This document shows positions 36,700 to 45,453 of a DNA stretch of 64,000 nucleotides, piece after piece (position 1 is the stretch's first letter; the number at the start of each line of letters is the position of its first letter). This stretch comes from Nostoc sp. LPT (GTDB lineage Bacteria > Cyanobacteriota > Cyanobacteriia > Cyanobacteriales > Nostocaceae). Below the pieces are notes generated by a model. The model was not told the origin of the DNA. It worked only from the letters and a program-made list of their open reading frames with translations, and made no database searches. A program made the translations under genes and the position numbers. Location of the stretch: NCBI RefSeq assembly GCF_017115165.1, contig NZ_JABXKF010000105.1, forward strand, positions 62,001-126,000. The letters run 5' to 3'.

Positions 36700-37013
36700 G
36701 ATCTGAAATCCTTATCCCATGAATGGTTAATTCGTTCTCAGCTATCAACAATATCAGCGACCAGACGCACAGCGCACAAAAGGTCTTAAACCCCTCTACT
36801 TTGTTCTGAGAAGATGGGGGAGCAAACAAACAATTATTCTTCCTCATCCCCTTCATCCTTTACTGTCGCCACACTTTATCCCCACTTTTTATGGCAAAAA
36901 TTTTTACCCCGCTATCAAATCATTGTTAGTCTACTTCTCTGCCTTATAAAGGAGCTACAATCTAAAAGAAGAAATTGTTAAAAAAATTTACGTTTATAGC
37001 TGGAAATCTTTCT

Positions 37014-38687
37014 GTGTCACAGCCTAATACTACCCAAACTTTTAAATTTGATTCGATTGATGCCGCTTTAGCAGACCTAAAAGCTGGTCGCGTCATTGTA
37101 GTGGTAGATGATGAAAATAGAGAAAATGAAGGCGACTTAATTTGTTCTGCCCAATTTGCCACACCCGACATGATTAATTTCATGGCGGTGGAAGCAAGAG
37201 GACTAATTTGTTTGGCAATGACAGGCGATCGCCTAGACGAGCTAGACTTACCCTTGATGGTAAGCAACATTACAGATACTAACCAAACTGCCTTCACTGT
37301 CAGTATTGATGCCGGGCCAGAATTAGGTGTCACCACAGGCATCTCAGCAGAAGACCGCGCCCGAACTATCCAGGTTACTCTCAACCCGGCCACAAAACCT
37401 ACCGATTTACGTCGTCCTGGTCATATTTTTCCCATTCGGGCTAAGGCTGGAGGCGTACTCAAACGCGCAGGACATACGGAAGCGGCTGTGGACTTAGCTA
37501 GGCTAGCAGGGCTATACCCGGCGGGGGTAATTTGTGAAATTCAAAACTCTGATGGTTCAATGGCGCGGTTGCAGCAGTTAGTTGAATACGCTAAACGTCA
37601 CAATTTAAAAATTATTAGTATTGCGGATTTAATCAGCTATCGCCTACAGCACGATCGCTTAGTGTATCGTGAGGTAATTACCAAGCTGCCTAGTCAATTC
37701 GGTCAGTTTGAAATTTACGCCTACCGCCATACCCTGGATAATACAGAACACGTTGCAATTGTCAAGGGCGATCCAGCTAACTTCAAAGATGAGCCAGTGA
37801 TGGTGCGGATGCACTCAGAATGCTTAACTGGTGACGCTTTGGGTTCTTTGCGCTGCGACTGTCGGATGCAGCTTGTAGCTGCACTCAAAATGATTGAGTC
37901 TGCTGGTCAAGGTGTAGTTGTATACCTGCGTCAAGAAGGGCGGGGAATCGGTTTGATTAACAAGCTGAAAGCCTACTCGTTGCAGGATATGGGACTAGAT
38001 ACTGTAGAGGCAAATGAGCGTTTGGGATTTCCTGCTGACTTGCGAGACTACGGTATGGGGGCACAAATGCTCATGGACTTGGGCATCAAAAAGATTCGTT
38101 TGATTACCAATAATCCCCGCAAGATTGCTGGTGTCAAGGGTTATGGGTTGGAAGTAGTCGATCGCGTGCCATTGTTGATTGAAGCAAACGACTACAATTC
38201 CTATTATTTGGCGACAAAGGCGAAAAAGCTGGGCCACATGCTGTTACAGACTTATCTGGTAACAGTGGCAATCCACTGGCAAGATGACCCGGAAGCTGTG
38301 ACAGAACGTTATGAACGCTTAGAGAAACTGCGACACTTAGCGAGAAGTAACGATCTATTGTTGCAGGAAGAGGCGCGTCCCTTGGCGATCGCTCTATTTG
38401 ACGAGCCATCTTTAACAGTACACTTGGGTTTCGATCAGGCAAAAGTTGCTAGCTGTGATTGGTATCAGCAGAGTGGTCATCCTTATATACACGCAATCTT
38501 CCAAATTCTAGATAACCTAGCAACTGTGCCTTACATCCAGAAACTAGAATTTCTGATTTCTTCTGGTTGCGATCCTTTGAGTAATTTACAAGTCCAACTA
38601 GATCGGCAGACATTCGCCGATGGTACACTGCCTTCATCGATTAGCGATCACTTAAAGACGCAGCAAATTTACAGCTTTAGTAAATAG
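37014..38687 (+). CDS. ribBA: Bifunctional DHBP synthase / GTP cyclohydrolase II
   Basis: About 557 aa. The RibB half has DDENRENEGDL (~30) and RAGHTEAAVDLARLAGL. The RibA half has the zinc site ECLTGDALGSLRCDC (~275) and RQEGRGIGL (~315). It makes both riboflavin precursors, from ribulose 5-phosphate and GTP. A ~130-residue C-terminal extension (from TYLVTVAIHW) is found in cyanobacterial forms; its role is unknown. The frame is open from TTG 36975, but GTG 37014 gives the usual start (V/M-SQPNTTQTF) and is preferred. No FMN riboswitch was recognised upstream. Confidence 0.93.
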   Translation: MSQPNTTQTFKFDSIDAALADLKAGRVIVVVDDENRENEGDLICSAQFATPDMINFMAVEARGLICLAMTGDRLDELDLPLMVSNITDTNQTAFTVSIDAGPELGVTTGISAEDRARTIQVTLNPATKPTDLRRPGHIFPIRAKAGGVLKRAGHTEAAVDLARLAGLYPAGVICEIQNSDGSMARLQQLVEYAKRHNLKIISIADLISYRLQHDRLVYREVITKLPSQFGQFEIYAYRHTLDNTEHVAIVKGDPANFKDEPVMVRMHSECLTGDALGSLRCDCRMQLVAALKMIESAGQGVVVYLRQEGRGIGLINKLKAYSLQDMGLDTVEANERLGFPADLRDYGMGAQMLMDLGIKKIRLITNNPRKIAGVKGYGLEVVDRVPLLIEANDYNSYYLATKAKKLGHMLLQTYLVTVAIHWQDDPEAVTERYERLEKLRHLARSNDLLLQEEARPLAIALFDEPSLTVHLGFDQAKVASCDWYQQSGHPYIHAIFQILDNLATVPYIQKLEFLISSGCDPLSNLQVQLDRQTFADGTLPSSISDHLKTQQIYSFSK

Positions 38688-38886
38688 CTTGGATGATTTT
38701 ATTTTCAATAAATCTTGTAGGGTTCTGGATAACGCATATTTAATTTCACCAGATGTCTAATATCATGTTCGATAGAGTAATTATATACTCCGGTTAAGTG
38801 TCGATGCTGTGGGGAAGCTACTTTGAAGAGCAAATGGCGATCGCAAAATATGCAAGTTAAATGAAATAGGACTACAGAGAAAATCA

Positions 38887-39111
38887 ATGAGAGCAGTCAA
38901 AATTATTGTTGAAAAACATAATGACGGTTACGTAGCCTATCCCTTGGGTCTCAAGGGGGTTGTAGTTGGCGAAGGTGACAGCTATGAAGAAGCACTAGCT
39001 GATGTTAAATCTGCTATCCACTGCCATATAGAGATATTTGGTCAAGAGGTTTTAGAAGAAGAATCACCAGTGCTAGAAGCTTTTGTGGCCGAAGCTGAGG
39101 TTCCTATTTAA
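38887..39111 (+). CDS. hicB: HicB family antitoxin
   Basis: A 74-aa protein with the short HicB fold: VKIIVEKHNDGYVAYPLG, then GEGDSYEEALADVKSAIHCHIE. It lacks the separate DNA-binding domain of long HicB proteins. It normally neutralises a HicA mRNA interferase. The HicA-like frame downstream (39227-39481) has no standard start codon, so the antitoxin may now be an orphan. Start ATG 38887 with AGAGAAAA upstream. Confidence 0.82.
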   Translation: MRAVKIIVEKHNDGYVAYPLGLKGVVVGEGDSYEEALADVKSAIHCHIEIFGQEVLEEESPVLEAFVAEAEVPI

Positions 39112-39226
39112 GGGGTAAGTAAGTCGGTGCAATAAAACCAAACTGTGTGAAGAAAAGTAAAGAAGCCTCAAACTCTTTCTCCCCCAGCTAAGAGCTCCCA
39201 GCAAGAACTGCCTTATTCCAACAATA

Positions 39227-39481
39227 ATTATTTACGCCGATCTACTTAAATTTCCAGTAGATGCATCTAAAACTAAAGTAATTAAGACATTAGAATTTCT
39301 TGGATTTACTGTTATTAGAGAGCGGGAGCATATTGTTATGGAAGGAGAAAATGAAGATGGAACAAAAACCCCACTGACTATGCCTAACCACTCTCAAATT
39401 AAAGGTTCGACGTTGAGATCCATTTGTACTCAAGCGGGTATCTCAAGAGAGGATTTTTTGTCTGCTTATGAACAAATCTGA
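39227..39481 (+). pseudogene. hicA: HicA family toxin, no standard start codon
   Basis: Reading from ATT 39227, 84 residues match HicA/YcfA: KTKVIKTLEFLGFTVIRERE, then HIVMEGE, LTMPNHSQIKGSTLRSI and ISREDFLSAYEQI before TGA 39481. The catalytic His is at the strand HIVM. The frame continues upstream through ATA and ATT codons without ATG, GTG or TTG near the expected start, and the first internal ATG lies after the catalytic His. The gap to hicB is 115 bp, although these genes usually touch. Either the start codon was lost or a rare ATT start is used. The frame has no internal stop. Confidence 0.72.
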
Positions 39482-39563
39482 TGCTCGGTTAAGACTAAAA
39501 AATAGAAATGTGTAGCGAATTAGGCGATCGCTTTGGAACTGAAGTTCAATTATAAAACTCGTA

Positions 39564-39683
39564 TTACAGATACTTTTGCACCAATCGCTCATCTAGTATG
39601 GCTTTCACTTCTTTATCTGTAGGTGGCAAGGTGTCAGTCGTCTTGGCAAGTTTAAGACTTACGTGGTTTTTCTTAGCGCACAA
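39564..39683 (-). CDS. Small orphan ORF, possible C-terminal fragment
   Basis: Minus-strand frame from TTG 39683 to TAA 39564, 39 residues, ending TLPPTDKEVKAILDERLVQKYL. The ending looks like the C-terminus of small helical cyanobacterial proteins that sit next to toxin or nuclease genes, but the family is not recognised. There is an in-frame stop a few codons upstream of the TTG. It could be a real short protein or the tail of a lost gene. Confidence 0.35.
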   Translation of the reverse strand: MCAKKNHVSLKLAKTTDTLPPTDKEVKAILDERLVQKYL

Positions 39684-39877
39684 TTTTTTGGCTTGACCCT
39701 ATCCCTGCTTATTTTACCACAATCTTCTTCTAAATAACCGTAAAAAATCACAATTAAAGGGTGATTTTAATTCTATATTAAACTAACTACTTTGCTTAAG
39801 ATAATCAAAGTAGTTAGTCTAATAAATCTTCAACTTTTAGAAATTAAAATTTATTTTTTATAGTAACTAAGCATTAT

Positions 39878-41335
39878 ATGGTGAATTTTAGTCGAGCCTG
39901 GTCAAGGCCGTTTAGATTTGTCTGTGGTGTAGATAATCCAAATGTATTTTCTAAATTATCTTGTAAAGGTAAAGCAGGAATATATGTTTTTACCAATGAG
40001 TATGATAGTCAGGTTTTGTACGTAGGGAAAGCAGAAGGAACATCTGTAGACATTTGTGATAGGTTGCGCTCTCACGTAACTGATAAGGGCAACGATGGAA
40101 TTGGAGACCTATCAACACATGGTGAAACTTTTATAATTAGGTGGGCAGAATGTAGAAATCCAGCTTTTTCTGAATCAGTTGCTATTATTCTACTTCAACC
40201 ATTATTTAGTAAAAGACTAGAATGGGCAGTTGATAGGCGGTCTATAGATATGCAAGTACCTAGTGCAGACCAATGTGTATGGGAAGCACAAAGGCTTGGA
40301 TTGTTTCCTTCTGAAGTAGATTATTATAATAATTTGGTTAAAAATTTATGCCAAGCTTTAGGATTTGACATTGGACAAAACCGTTGCCTCAAAGAAGAGC
40401 TTTGTGAAAAGGCTGAATCTTATAAAAATTCGACAGATTGGAAAGCTACATCAGAAGTTTTGAAAGCACTACAAGGGCAGTGGAAGAAAGTAGGTAGTGC
40501 TGGTAGAGAAATAGATGATTACCTGTGGAATCGCTTTAAAAATGCAGTAAACCAATTCTACGAAAGGCGACAAAATTATTTTCAACAGCTTGAGTATGCA
40601 CAACAAGAAAACAAGAAGAAAAAAGAAAATATTATTAGAGAAGCAGAGTCGTTAAGCTACTCATCTGATTGGAAAACAACAGGTGAGGCATTCAAAAAAT
40701 TAGCTGCACAATGGAAAATAATTGGTTCGGCTGGTAAAGAACATGAAAACGAATTATGGGAAAGTTTTCGTCAGGCTCAAGATATTTTTTTTACTCAAAA
40801 AAATAACTTTTTTCAAGATAATTTGAGAAAAAAAGAAAAGTTAGTTAACGCTGCCGAAAATTTAACAAACAATCAAATTACTGCTATAGTGACAGGAAAA
40901 ATTGACATAGGAGATGTAAGCGTAGCAATTCAAAGGGTTAAAGAACTACAAGCAGAATGGAAAACAATTGGTTCTGTACCAAAAGATGACGCTGATAGAC
41001 TTTGGTATCGTTTTAAGAAGGCTTGTGATTGCGTGTTCGCTTCGGCAGAAGAAGAGAGAAAGCGTAAGCAGAATGAATGGCGCTGCAAAATGCTGGAATT
41101 ATTAAAGCGCAAACGTGAGCAAGCTGAAAAGCTTAGAGACTCAATTGAGCATGATAGAGACGTTTTAGGTAGAGCAGAAGATAGCTACTATAATGTGCGT
41201 CCAGGTTCTCGTGCTGAAGAAATACGTGCAAGTTTAAGAGACAAAAGAGCGGCTTTGGAAGAAAAAATAAGGTCTAAACGTACACGCTTAGATGAGCTTG
41301 AAGGTTCAATTCGAGATATTCAGTCTAAACTATAG
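39878..41335 (+). CDS. GIY-YIG nuclease domain fused to DUF349 repeats and coiled coil
   Basis: A 485-aa protein. Residues ~30-115 form a GIY-YIG fold: GIY at 34-36, YVG at 48-50, Arg in DRLRSHV (62-64), and Glu99 in FSESVAIILLQPLFSKR at the place of the catalytic Glu. Three DUF349-type modules follow (~173-232, 250-308, 318-390), each with the pattern W(K)-T-EV-KKL---WK-IGSAGKE----LW--F. The tail (~390-485) is a charged coiled coil (EEERKRKQ, LDELEGSI). DUF349 function is unknown; the fusion suggests a nuclease head on a long rigid, possibly oligomeric stalk. There is no partner gene: HicBA relics lie upstream and non-coding DNA follows. Start ATG 39878. Confidence 0.75.
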   Translation: MVNFSRAWSRPFRFVCGVDNPNVFSKLSCKGKAGIYVFTNEYDSQVLYVGKAEGTSVDICDRLRSHVTDKGNDGIGDLSTHGETFIIRWAECRNPAFSESVAIILLQPLFSKRLEWAVDRRSIDMQVPSADQCVWEAQRLGLFPSEVDYYNNLVKNLCQALGFDIGQNRCLKEELCEKAESYKNSTDWKATSEVLKALQGQWKKVGSAGREIDDYLWNRFKNAVNQFYERRQNYFQQLEYAQQENKKKKENIIREAESLSYSSDWKTTGEAFKKLAAQWKIIGSAGKEHENELWESFRQAQDIFFTQKNNFFQDNLRKKEKLVNAAENLTNNQITAIVTGKIDIGDVSVAIQRVKELQAEWKTIGSVPKDDADRLWYRFKKACDCVFASAEEERKRKQNEWRCKMLELLKRKREQAEKLRDSIEHDRDVLGRAEDSYYNVRPGSRAEEIRASLRDKRAALEEKIRSKRTRLDELEGSIRDIQSKL

Positions 41336-41767
41336 CTAGCTGTTCTACTTGCGTTAACTGAACCGTATGAATGGCAACATTGCCCTCTACTCTAGCTTTT
41401 AGCAGACAAGCTACATTATAATTTTATATAATATTAGCTTGAATAAGTAACTTTACTTTACAACGTGTCCCATTTTGCACATATCCCGGCTGTACCCCTA
41501 TCCTAGCCATAAGACTTTTTCAGCAAGCCCTAAGTAACCTGAGTTTGGGATAAGCTGAAACCTTGATTTAGTCGTTAGTTTTGACAGTGTAAAACCCTTA
41601 TTCTTTCGTCCAAGCGATCAAATTTGAGTCCTTAACCCGAACTGACGTTAAGTACTTATACATAAAATTCCGCATAACCCCCTTATTTAGGGTATTAAAC
41701 GGAAATTTTCTGCATATCAAGGTATAGAAGAACGCCCTAAAAAATTGCTGGAACAAATACAATATTT
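41336..41767. other. Intergenic region with a possible IS-end relic
   Basis: About 430 bp without an ORF. The phrase AAGACTTTTTCAGCAAGCCC near 41511 resembles the ends of common cyanobacterial insertion sequences, but no transposase fragment or matching second end was found. It holds the 3' flank of the flavodiiron gene and of the GIY-YIG gene. Confidence 0.35.
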
Positions 41768-43480
41768 CTAATAATGAGTTGCCGACTTACGATGATGCAC
41801 GGCTGTAACGCCATCAGTATCTAGCACTTTGCCACTCTCAACAGTCGCATAAACCAGCCAGTGGTCGCCAGATTCCATCCGGTTTTTTACAGAACATTCG
41901 AGATATGCTAGGGCATCCGTAAGTATAGGAGAACCGCTTTCCGTTTCTTCGGCGGCGACATCGGCAAATCGGTCTTGTCCTGGCCCAAAAGGTTTGAGGA
42001 AGTGCTTCATCAATCCCAGGTGATTCTCCTCTTTAAGGATATTGAGGACAAATTTGTTTCCTGTATGCGTCAGTGTTTCCACTGCGCGATCTTTGGCGAC
42101 GGCGATGGTTAAACCAGGGGGACTAAAGCTAGCTTGAGACACCCAAGAGGCTAACATGGCACTGGAGCGATCGCCTTCCTTAGCTGTGAGAACGCAAAGA
42201 GAACCGACAATGCGACCAACTGCTTGTTCTACATTTGTTGCAGGTTGACGTGGCGATCGCACTTTTCTCGCTTTTTTGAGTGCTTGGGCAAAGTCGGTTC
42301 CAGCTTCTTCACACAATTGTAAGGTGGCATCGTCGGGTTTGAATTTTACGCGGATGGTGTCAAAACCAAACCGATAGCCAGCATCTTTTAATTTACCTTC
42401 AATTAAATCAACTGCTTCCCCACTCCAGCCAAAGGAACCAAAAGCACCAGCGAGTTTATTGTTAGTAGCCGTGGATAGCACAATTCCTAAAGCTGTTTGC
42501 ACGGGTGTCGGTGCATGACCGCCAAGAGTAGGAGAACCGATGATAAAACCACCCGCTTTTTCCACAGCCGCTCGGATTTCTTCTGGTTCCGTAAACTCGC
42601 AGTTAATCGATTCTACAGCGACGCCAGCTTTTGTGATCCCACGAGCGATCGCTTGGGCTAATGTTGCTGTATTCCCATAAGCTGATGCATAAATCAGTGC
42701 TACTGTCAACTCAGCAGATGTTTGCTGTTGACTCCATTCCCGATAAGCTTTGGTTAGGTCGATTAAGCCATAGCGCACCAAAGGCCCGTGTCCAGTGGCA
42801 TACATTCTCACGGAAAAATCGACCAGTTTATCCAATGCTGTTTCAACTTGACGGGCGTGGGGAGCCATGAGGCAATCAAAATAATAGCGCCGATCCTCGT
42901 TATATATTTCCCAGCCTTCATCAAATACCTGATCTCCACAAACGTGTGCCCCAAATAACTTATCTGTGTATAGAATTTCTGTTTGTGGATCGTAGGTGCA
43001 GAGTTGATCGGCATAGCGGGGATTGGGGGTGGGAATAAATTGTAAATTATGCCCATTACCCAAATCTAGAGTTTCTTCGCCCCGCATGACAAGAATTTGC
43101 AAATCTGGATTTTCCAGCGCCGCACGTAAATTTATCGCCCCTGGATTAGAACACACAAAGGTGATTTGCGGGGCAATTTCTAACAAAGCTTTTAAAGTTG
43201 CAGCACGGTTAGGATTTACGTGTCCCAAAATTACATAATCTAAATCTTCAAGATGGAAACGTTGTTGCAAAGCTTCTAAATAAATTTGCGTAAAGGTTTC
43301 CCCTGGAGGATCGATAATGGCGCTTTTATCGCTTTCGATTAAATAAGAATTAGCAGTTGTACCTTTAGCAAGAGCATATTCAATTTCAAATCTCAGCCTT
43401 GACCAACTGCGCGATCGCAGTATTCTCGTATCTGTAGCAATGGGGAAAACTTGAACGTCACGGGGTTTATTTTTTGACAT
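41768..43480 (-). CDS. flv1: Flavodiiron protein, Flv1-type (altered diiron site)
   Basis: About 570 aa with three domains: metallo-beta-lactamase-like (1-~250), flavodoxin-like (~260-400: YASAYGNTATLAQAIARG) and flavin-reductase-like (~425-570). The usual first iron motif HxExDH is replaced by HVNPNR in ILGHVNPNRAAT, as in Flv1/Flv2 proteins, which work as the partner of a canonical Flv3/Flv4. The pair reduces O2 to water downstream of photosystem I. The frame is open to 43531, but the first 17 residues (MPNALFPMPNAPF) come from a heptamer repeat; ATG 43480 (MSKNKPRDV) is preferred. It follows flv3 by ~140 bp. Confidence 0.87.
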   Translation of the reverse strand: MSKNKPRDVQVFPIATDTRILRSRSWSRLRFEIEYALAKGTTANSYLIESDKSAIIDPPGETFTQIYLEALQQRFHLEDLDYVILGHVNPNRAATLKALLEIAPQITFVCSNPGAINLRAALENPDLQILVMRGEETLDLGNGHNLQFIPTPNPRYADQLCTYDPQTEILYTDKLFGAHVCGDQVFDEGWEIYNEDRRYYFDCLMAPHARQVETALDKLVDFSVRMYATGHGPLVRYGLIDLTKAYREWSQQQTSAELTVALIYASAYGNTATLAQAIARGITKAGVAVESINCEFTEPEEIRAAVEKAGGFIIGSPTLGGHAPTPVQTALGIVLSTATNNKLAGAFGSFGWSGEAVDLIEGKLKDAGYRFGFDTIRVKFKPDDATLQLCEEAGTDFAQALKKARKVRSPRQPATNVEQAVGRIVGSLCVLTAKEGDRSSAMLASWVSQASFSPPGLTIAVAKDRAVETLTHTGNKFVLNILKEENHLGLMKHFLKPFGPGQDRFADVAAEETESGSPILTDALAYLECSVKNRMESGDHWLVYATVESGKVLDTDGVTAVHHRKSATHY

Positions 43481-43496
43481 GGCTTTATTGGGGAAT

Positions 43497-43549
43497 GGGG
43501 CATTGGGCATTGGGAATAGGGCATTGGGCATTGGGCATTGGGCATTGTT
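43497..43549. repeat. Heptamer repeat (GGGCATT)n between the flavodiiron genes
   Basis: Five or so units of GGGCATT, slightly interrupted by GGGAATA, lie directly before the flv1-type start codon. Read on the minus strand they add in-frame ATG-containing codons and lengthen the apparent ORF; they are not part of the conserved protein. Confidence 0.75.
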
Positions 43550-43618
43550 TATTAATTCTTCTGCCTCATCTCCCTCATCTTCTTGCTCCTCTGCCCCTCT
43601 GCTCCTCTGCTCTCGTTA

Positions 43619-45343
43619 TTAATAATGATTACCAACTTTACGGTGATGCACAGCAGTCAAACTTTCTGGCTTAGAAACCCGTCCGGCGTAGACTGTGCTA
43701 TATACTCCCCAATGGTCGCCGCAATCCATTCTACTGATGACTTCGCACTCCATGTAGGCGAGAGCATTGTTAAGGATAGGCGCACCATTTTCGGCTGGCT
43801 GAATTCTCACACCTTGAAAGCGATCTGCACCAGGGGCAAACCGTTTCAAAAAGTGTTTCATTAATGGTTGGAAATTGCCTTCTTCTAAGACATTGAGAAC
43901 AAAGCGATCGCCTACTTGCATAAGTGATTCAATTGCCCGATCTTTGGCGACTGCAATGGAGAATCCCAATGGTTTAAAGCTAGCTTGAGCAACCCAAGAG
44001 GCTAGCATAGCACTAGAAACATCGCCTTTTTTAGCAGTAATAATATATAACCCACCGCTAATTCTACCTAGTGCTTTATCTAAGTCAGCACCAAGGGATT
44101 TCATCGCCTTGATGCTGCGATCGCGTGTTACCCATTGAGCTAAGTCTGTACCCGCTTCTTCACACAACTTGTAGGTATTTTCTGTAGGCGTTTGTTTAAT
44201 CCGAATCGCTGGAAAAACTGTTGTCAAACCCAAATTACGGAATTTACTCACCAAAGGATCTATCGGCTCATCATCGCCACTGCCGGTTTCAAACACGCCG
44301 ATAGCTTGCTTTTCTTTGGCAGATCCTAAAACTGTGCTGAGTGCAGCTTGGATATTCGCACCACCAGAAGCCGGAGGTAATCCAACGACTAGTCCAGCAC
44401 AACGGCTAACTAGTTCCCGCAGTTCTTGTAAATCGACTTCAGATCCCAAATCGACAATTTCCACGGCAACACCTGTTTTACCGATACCATTGGCAATTGC
44501 TTGCGCGAGGCGATCGCTATATCCGTATTCGGAAACGTAAAATATCCCAATTGTTGTTTCTGCCTTGGTTTGTGTTTGGCTCCAAGTGCGGTAACGTCCA
44601 ACTAGTTCTTCAACATTGTGAGATAATAATGGGCCGTGTCCAGTGGCAATCATGCCGATGGTTTTCAGTTCCGCCATCCGCTTCAGGGCAGATAGAACTG
44701 ACCGGGCATTCGGCCCCATCAAGCAATCGTAGTAATAATGAAAGTCTTCTTCGATCGCGGCTAAGTCTTCATCAAAGGTGCTATCTGAGCAATAGTGCAG
44801 CCCAAAAGCGTCGCAGGTGTAGAGAGTTTTGGTTTTGTGGTCGAAGCTGAAGATAGTATCCGGCCAATGTAAATTTGGGGCAATCACGAATTCAAATTCA
44901 TGACCATTGCCCAAATCTAAGCGATCGCCATTTTTTACAATCCGCCGCTTAAATGGCTGATGTACTAAATTCTCCAGAAACTGAATCGCCACTTTAGAAC
45001 CGACAACGGTTATTTCTGGAGCCATTTGCAGCAAATCTTTAACTAAACCGCTATGGTCTGGCTCGGTGTGGCTGATAATCAAATAATCAATCTCTGTTGG
45101 GTTGATTAGTCCGGTGAGCGTATCAAAGTATAGTTGACGAAACTTTTCATGGGAGGTATCAACTAACGCAGTCTGCTCCCCACGGATGAGAAACGAGTTA
45201 TAGGTGGTACCGTTTTGCAGACCAAACTCAATATCGAAGCGATCGCGATCCCAATCCAAAGAGCGAATAGCCGTCGTCTCTTGAGCGATTTCCACAGTCT
45301 CTATGGTGAGGCGTTTTTCAGTTTTTTCGGTGAGCGCTACCAT
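43619..45343 (-). CDS. flv3: Flavodiiron protein, Flv3-type (canonical diiron site)
   Basis: About 574 aa with the same three-domain plan. The diiron ligands are canonical: HTEPDH in IISHTEPDHSG, His in NLHWPDT, Asp in TCDAFGLHY and His in ATGHGPLLSH. The flavodoxin motif is FYVSEYGYSDRLAQAI. It works as the catalytic half of a Flv1/Flv3 O2-reducing pair. Start ATG 45343 is preceded by GGAGGGGAG, an excellent ribosome-binding site; the open frame to TTG 45361 is not used. The order flv3 then flv1 with no gene between resembles the heterocyst-type flv3B-flv1B pair of Anabaena, rather than flv4-sll0218-flv2; the B assignment is an inference. Confidence 0.88.
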   Translation of the reverse strand: MVALTEKTEKRLTIETVEIAQETTAIRSLDWDRDRFDIEFGLQNGTTYNSFLIRGEQTALVDTSHEKFRQLYFDTLTGLINPTEIDYLIISHTEPDHSGLVKDLLQMAPEITVVGSKVAIQFLENLVHQPFKRRIVKNGDRLDLGNGHEFEFVIAPNLHWPDTIFSFDHKTKTLYTCDAFGLHYCSDSTFDEDLAAIEEDFHYYYDCLMGPNARSVLSALKRMAELKTIGMIATGHGPLLSHNVEELVGRYRTWSQTQTKAETTIGIFYVSEYGYSDRLAQAIANGIGKTGVAVEIVDLGSEVDLQELRELVSRCAGLVVGLPPASGGANIQAALSTVLGSAKEKQAIGVFETGSGDDEPIDPLVSKFRNLGLTTVFPAIRIKQTPTENTYKLCEEAGTDLAQWVTRDRSIKAMKSLGADLDKALGRISGGLYIITAKKGDVSSAMLASWVAQASFKPLGFSIAVAKDRAIESLMQVGDRFVLNVLEEGNFQPLMKHFLKRFAPGADRFQGVRIQPAENGAPILNNALAYMECEVISRMDCGDHWGVYSTVYAGRVSKPESLTAVHHRKVGNHY

Positions 45344-45453
45344 AACTCCCCTCCTTGACAAATTGAGTATTTATTCCTCTGGTTTTATTGTTACACGCCT
45401 TGAATGTTAATTTTTATTAAAAAATCTATAACTGACTTAAAAAAGTTAAAACA

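Noticed and set aside
36700..37013. FMN riboswitch before ribBA
   Set aside because: None of the conserved FMN-aptamer segments was seen.
38705..38887. 60-codon minus-strand ORF ending LVKLNMRYPEPYKIY
   Set aside because: The tail looks protein-like, but there is no known family, it overlaps the hicB promoter region and the start region is not coding-like.
41511..41530. Insertion-sequence end near the GIY-YIG gene
   Set aside because: Only one short phrase, without a transposase fragment or second end.
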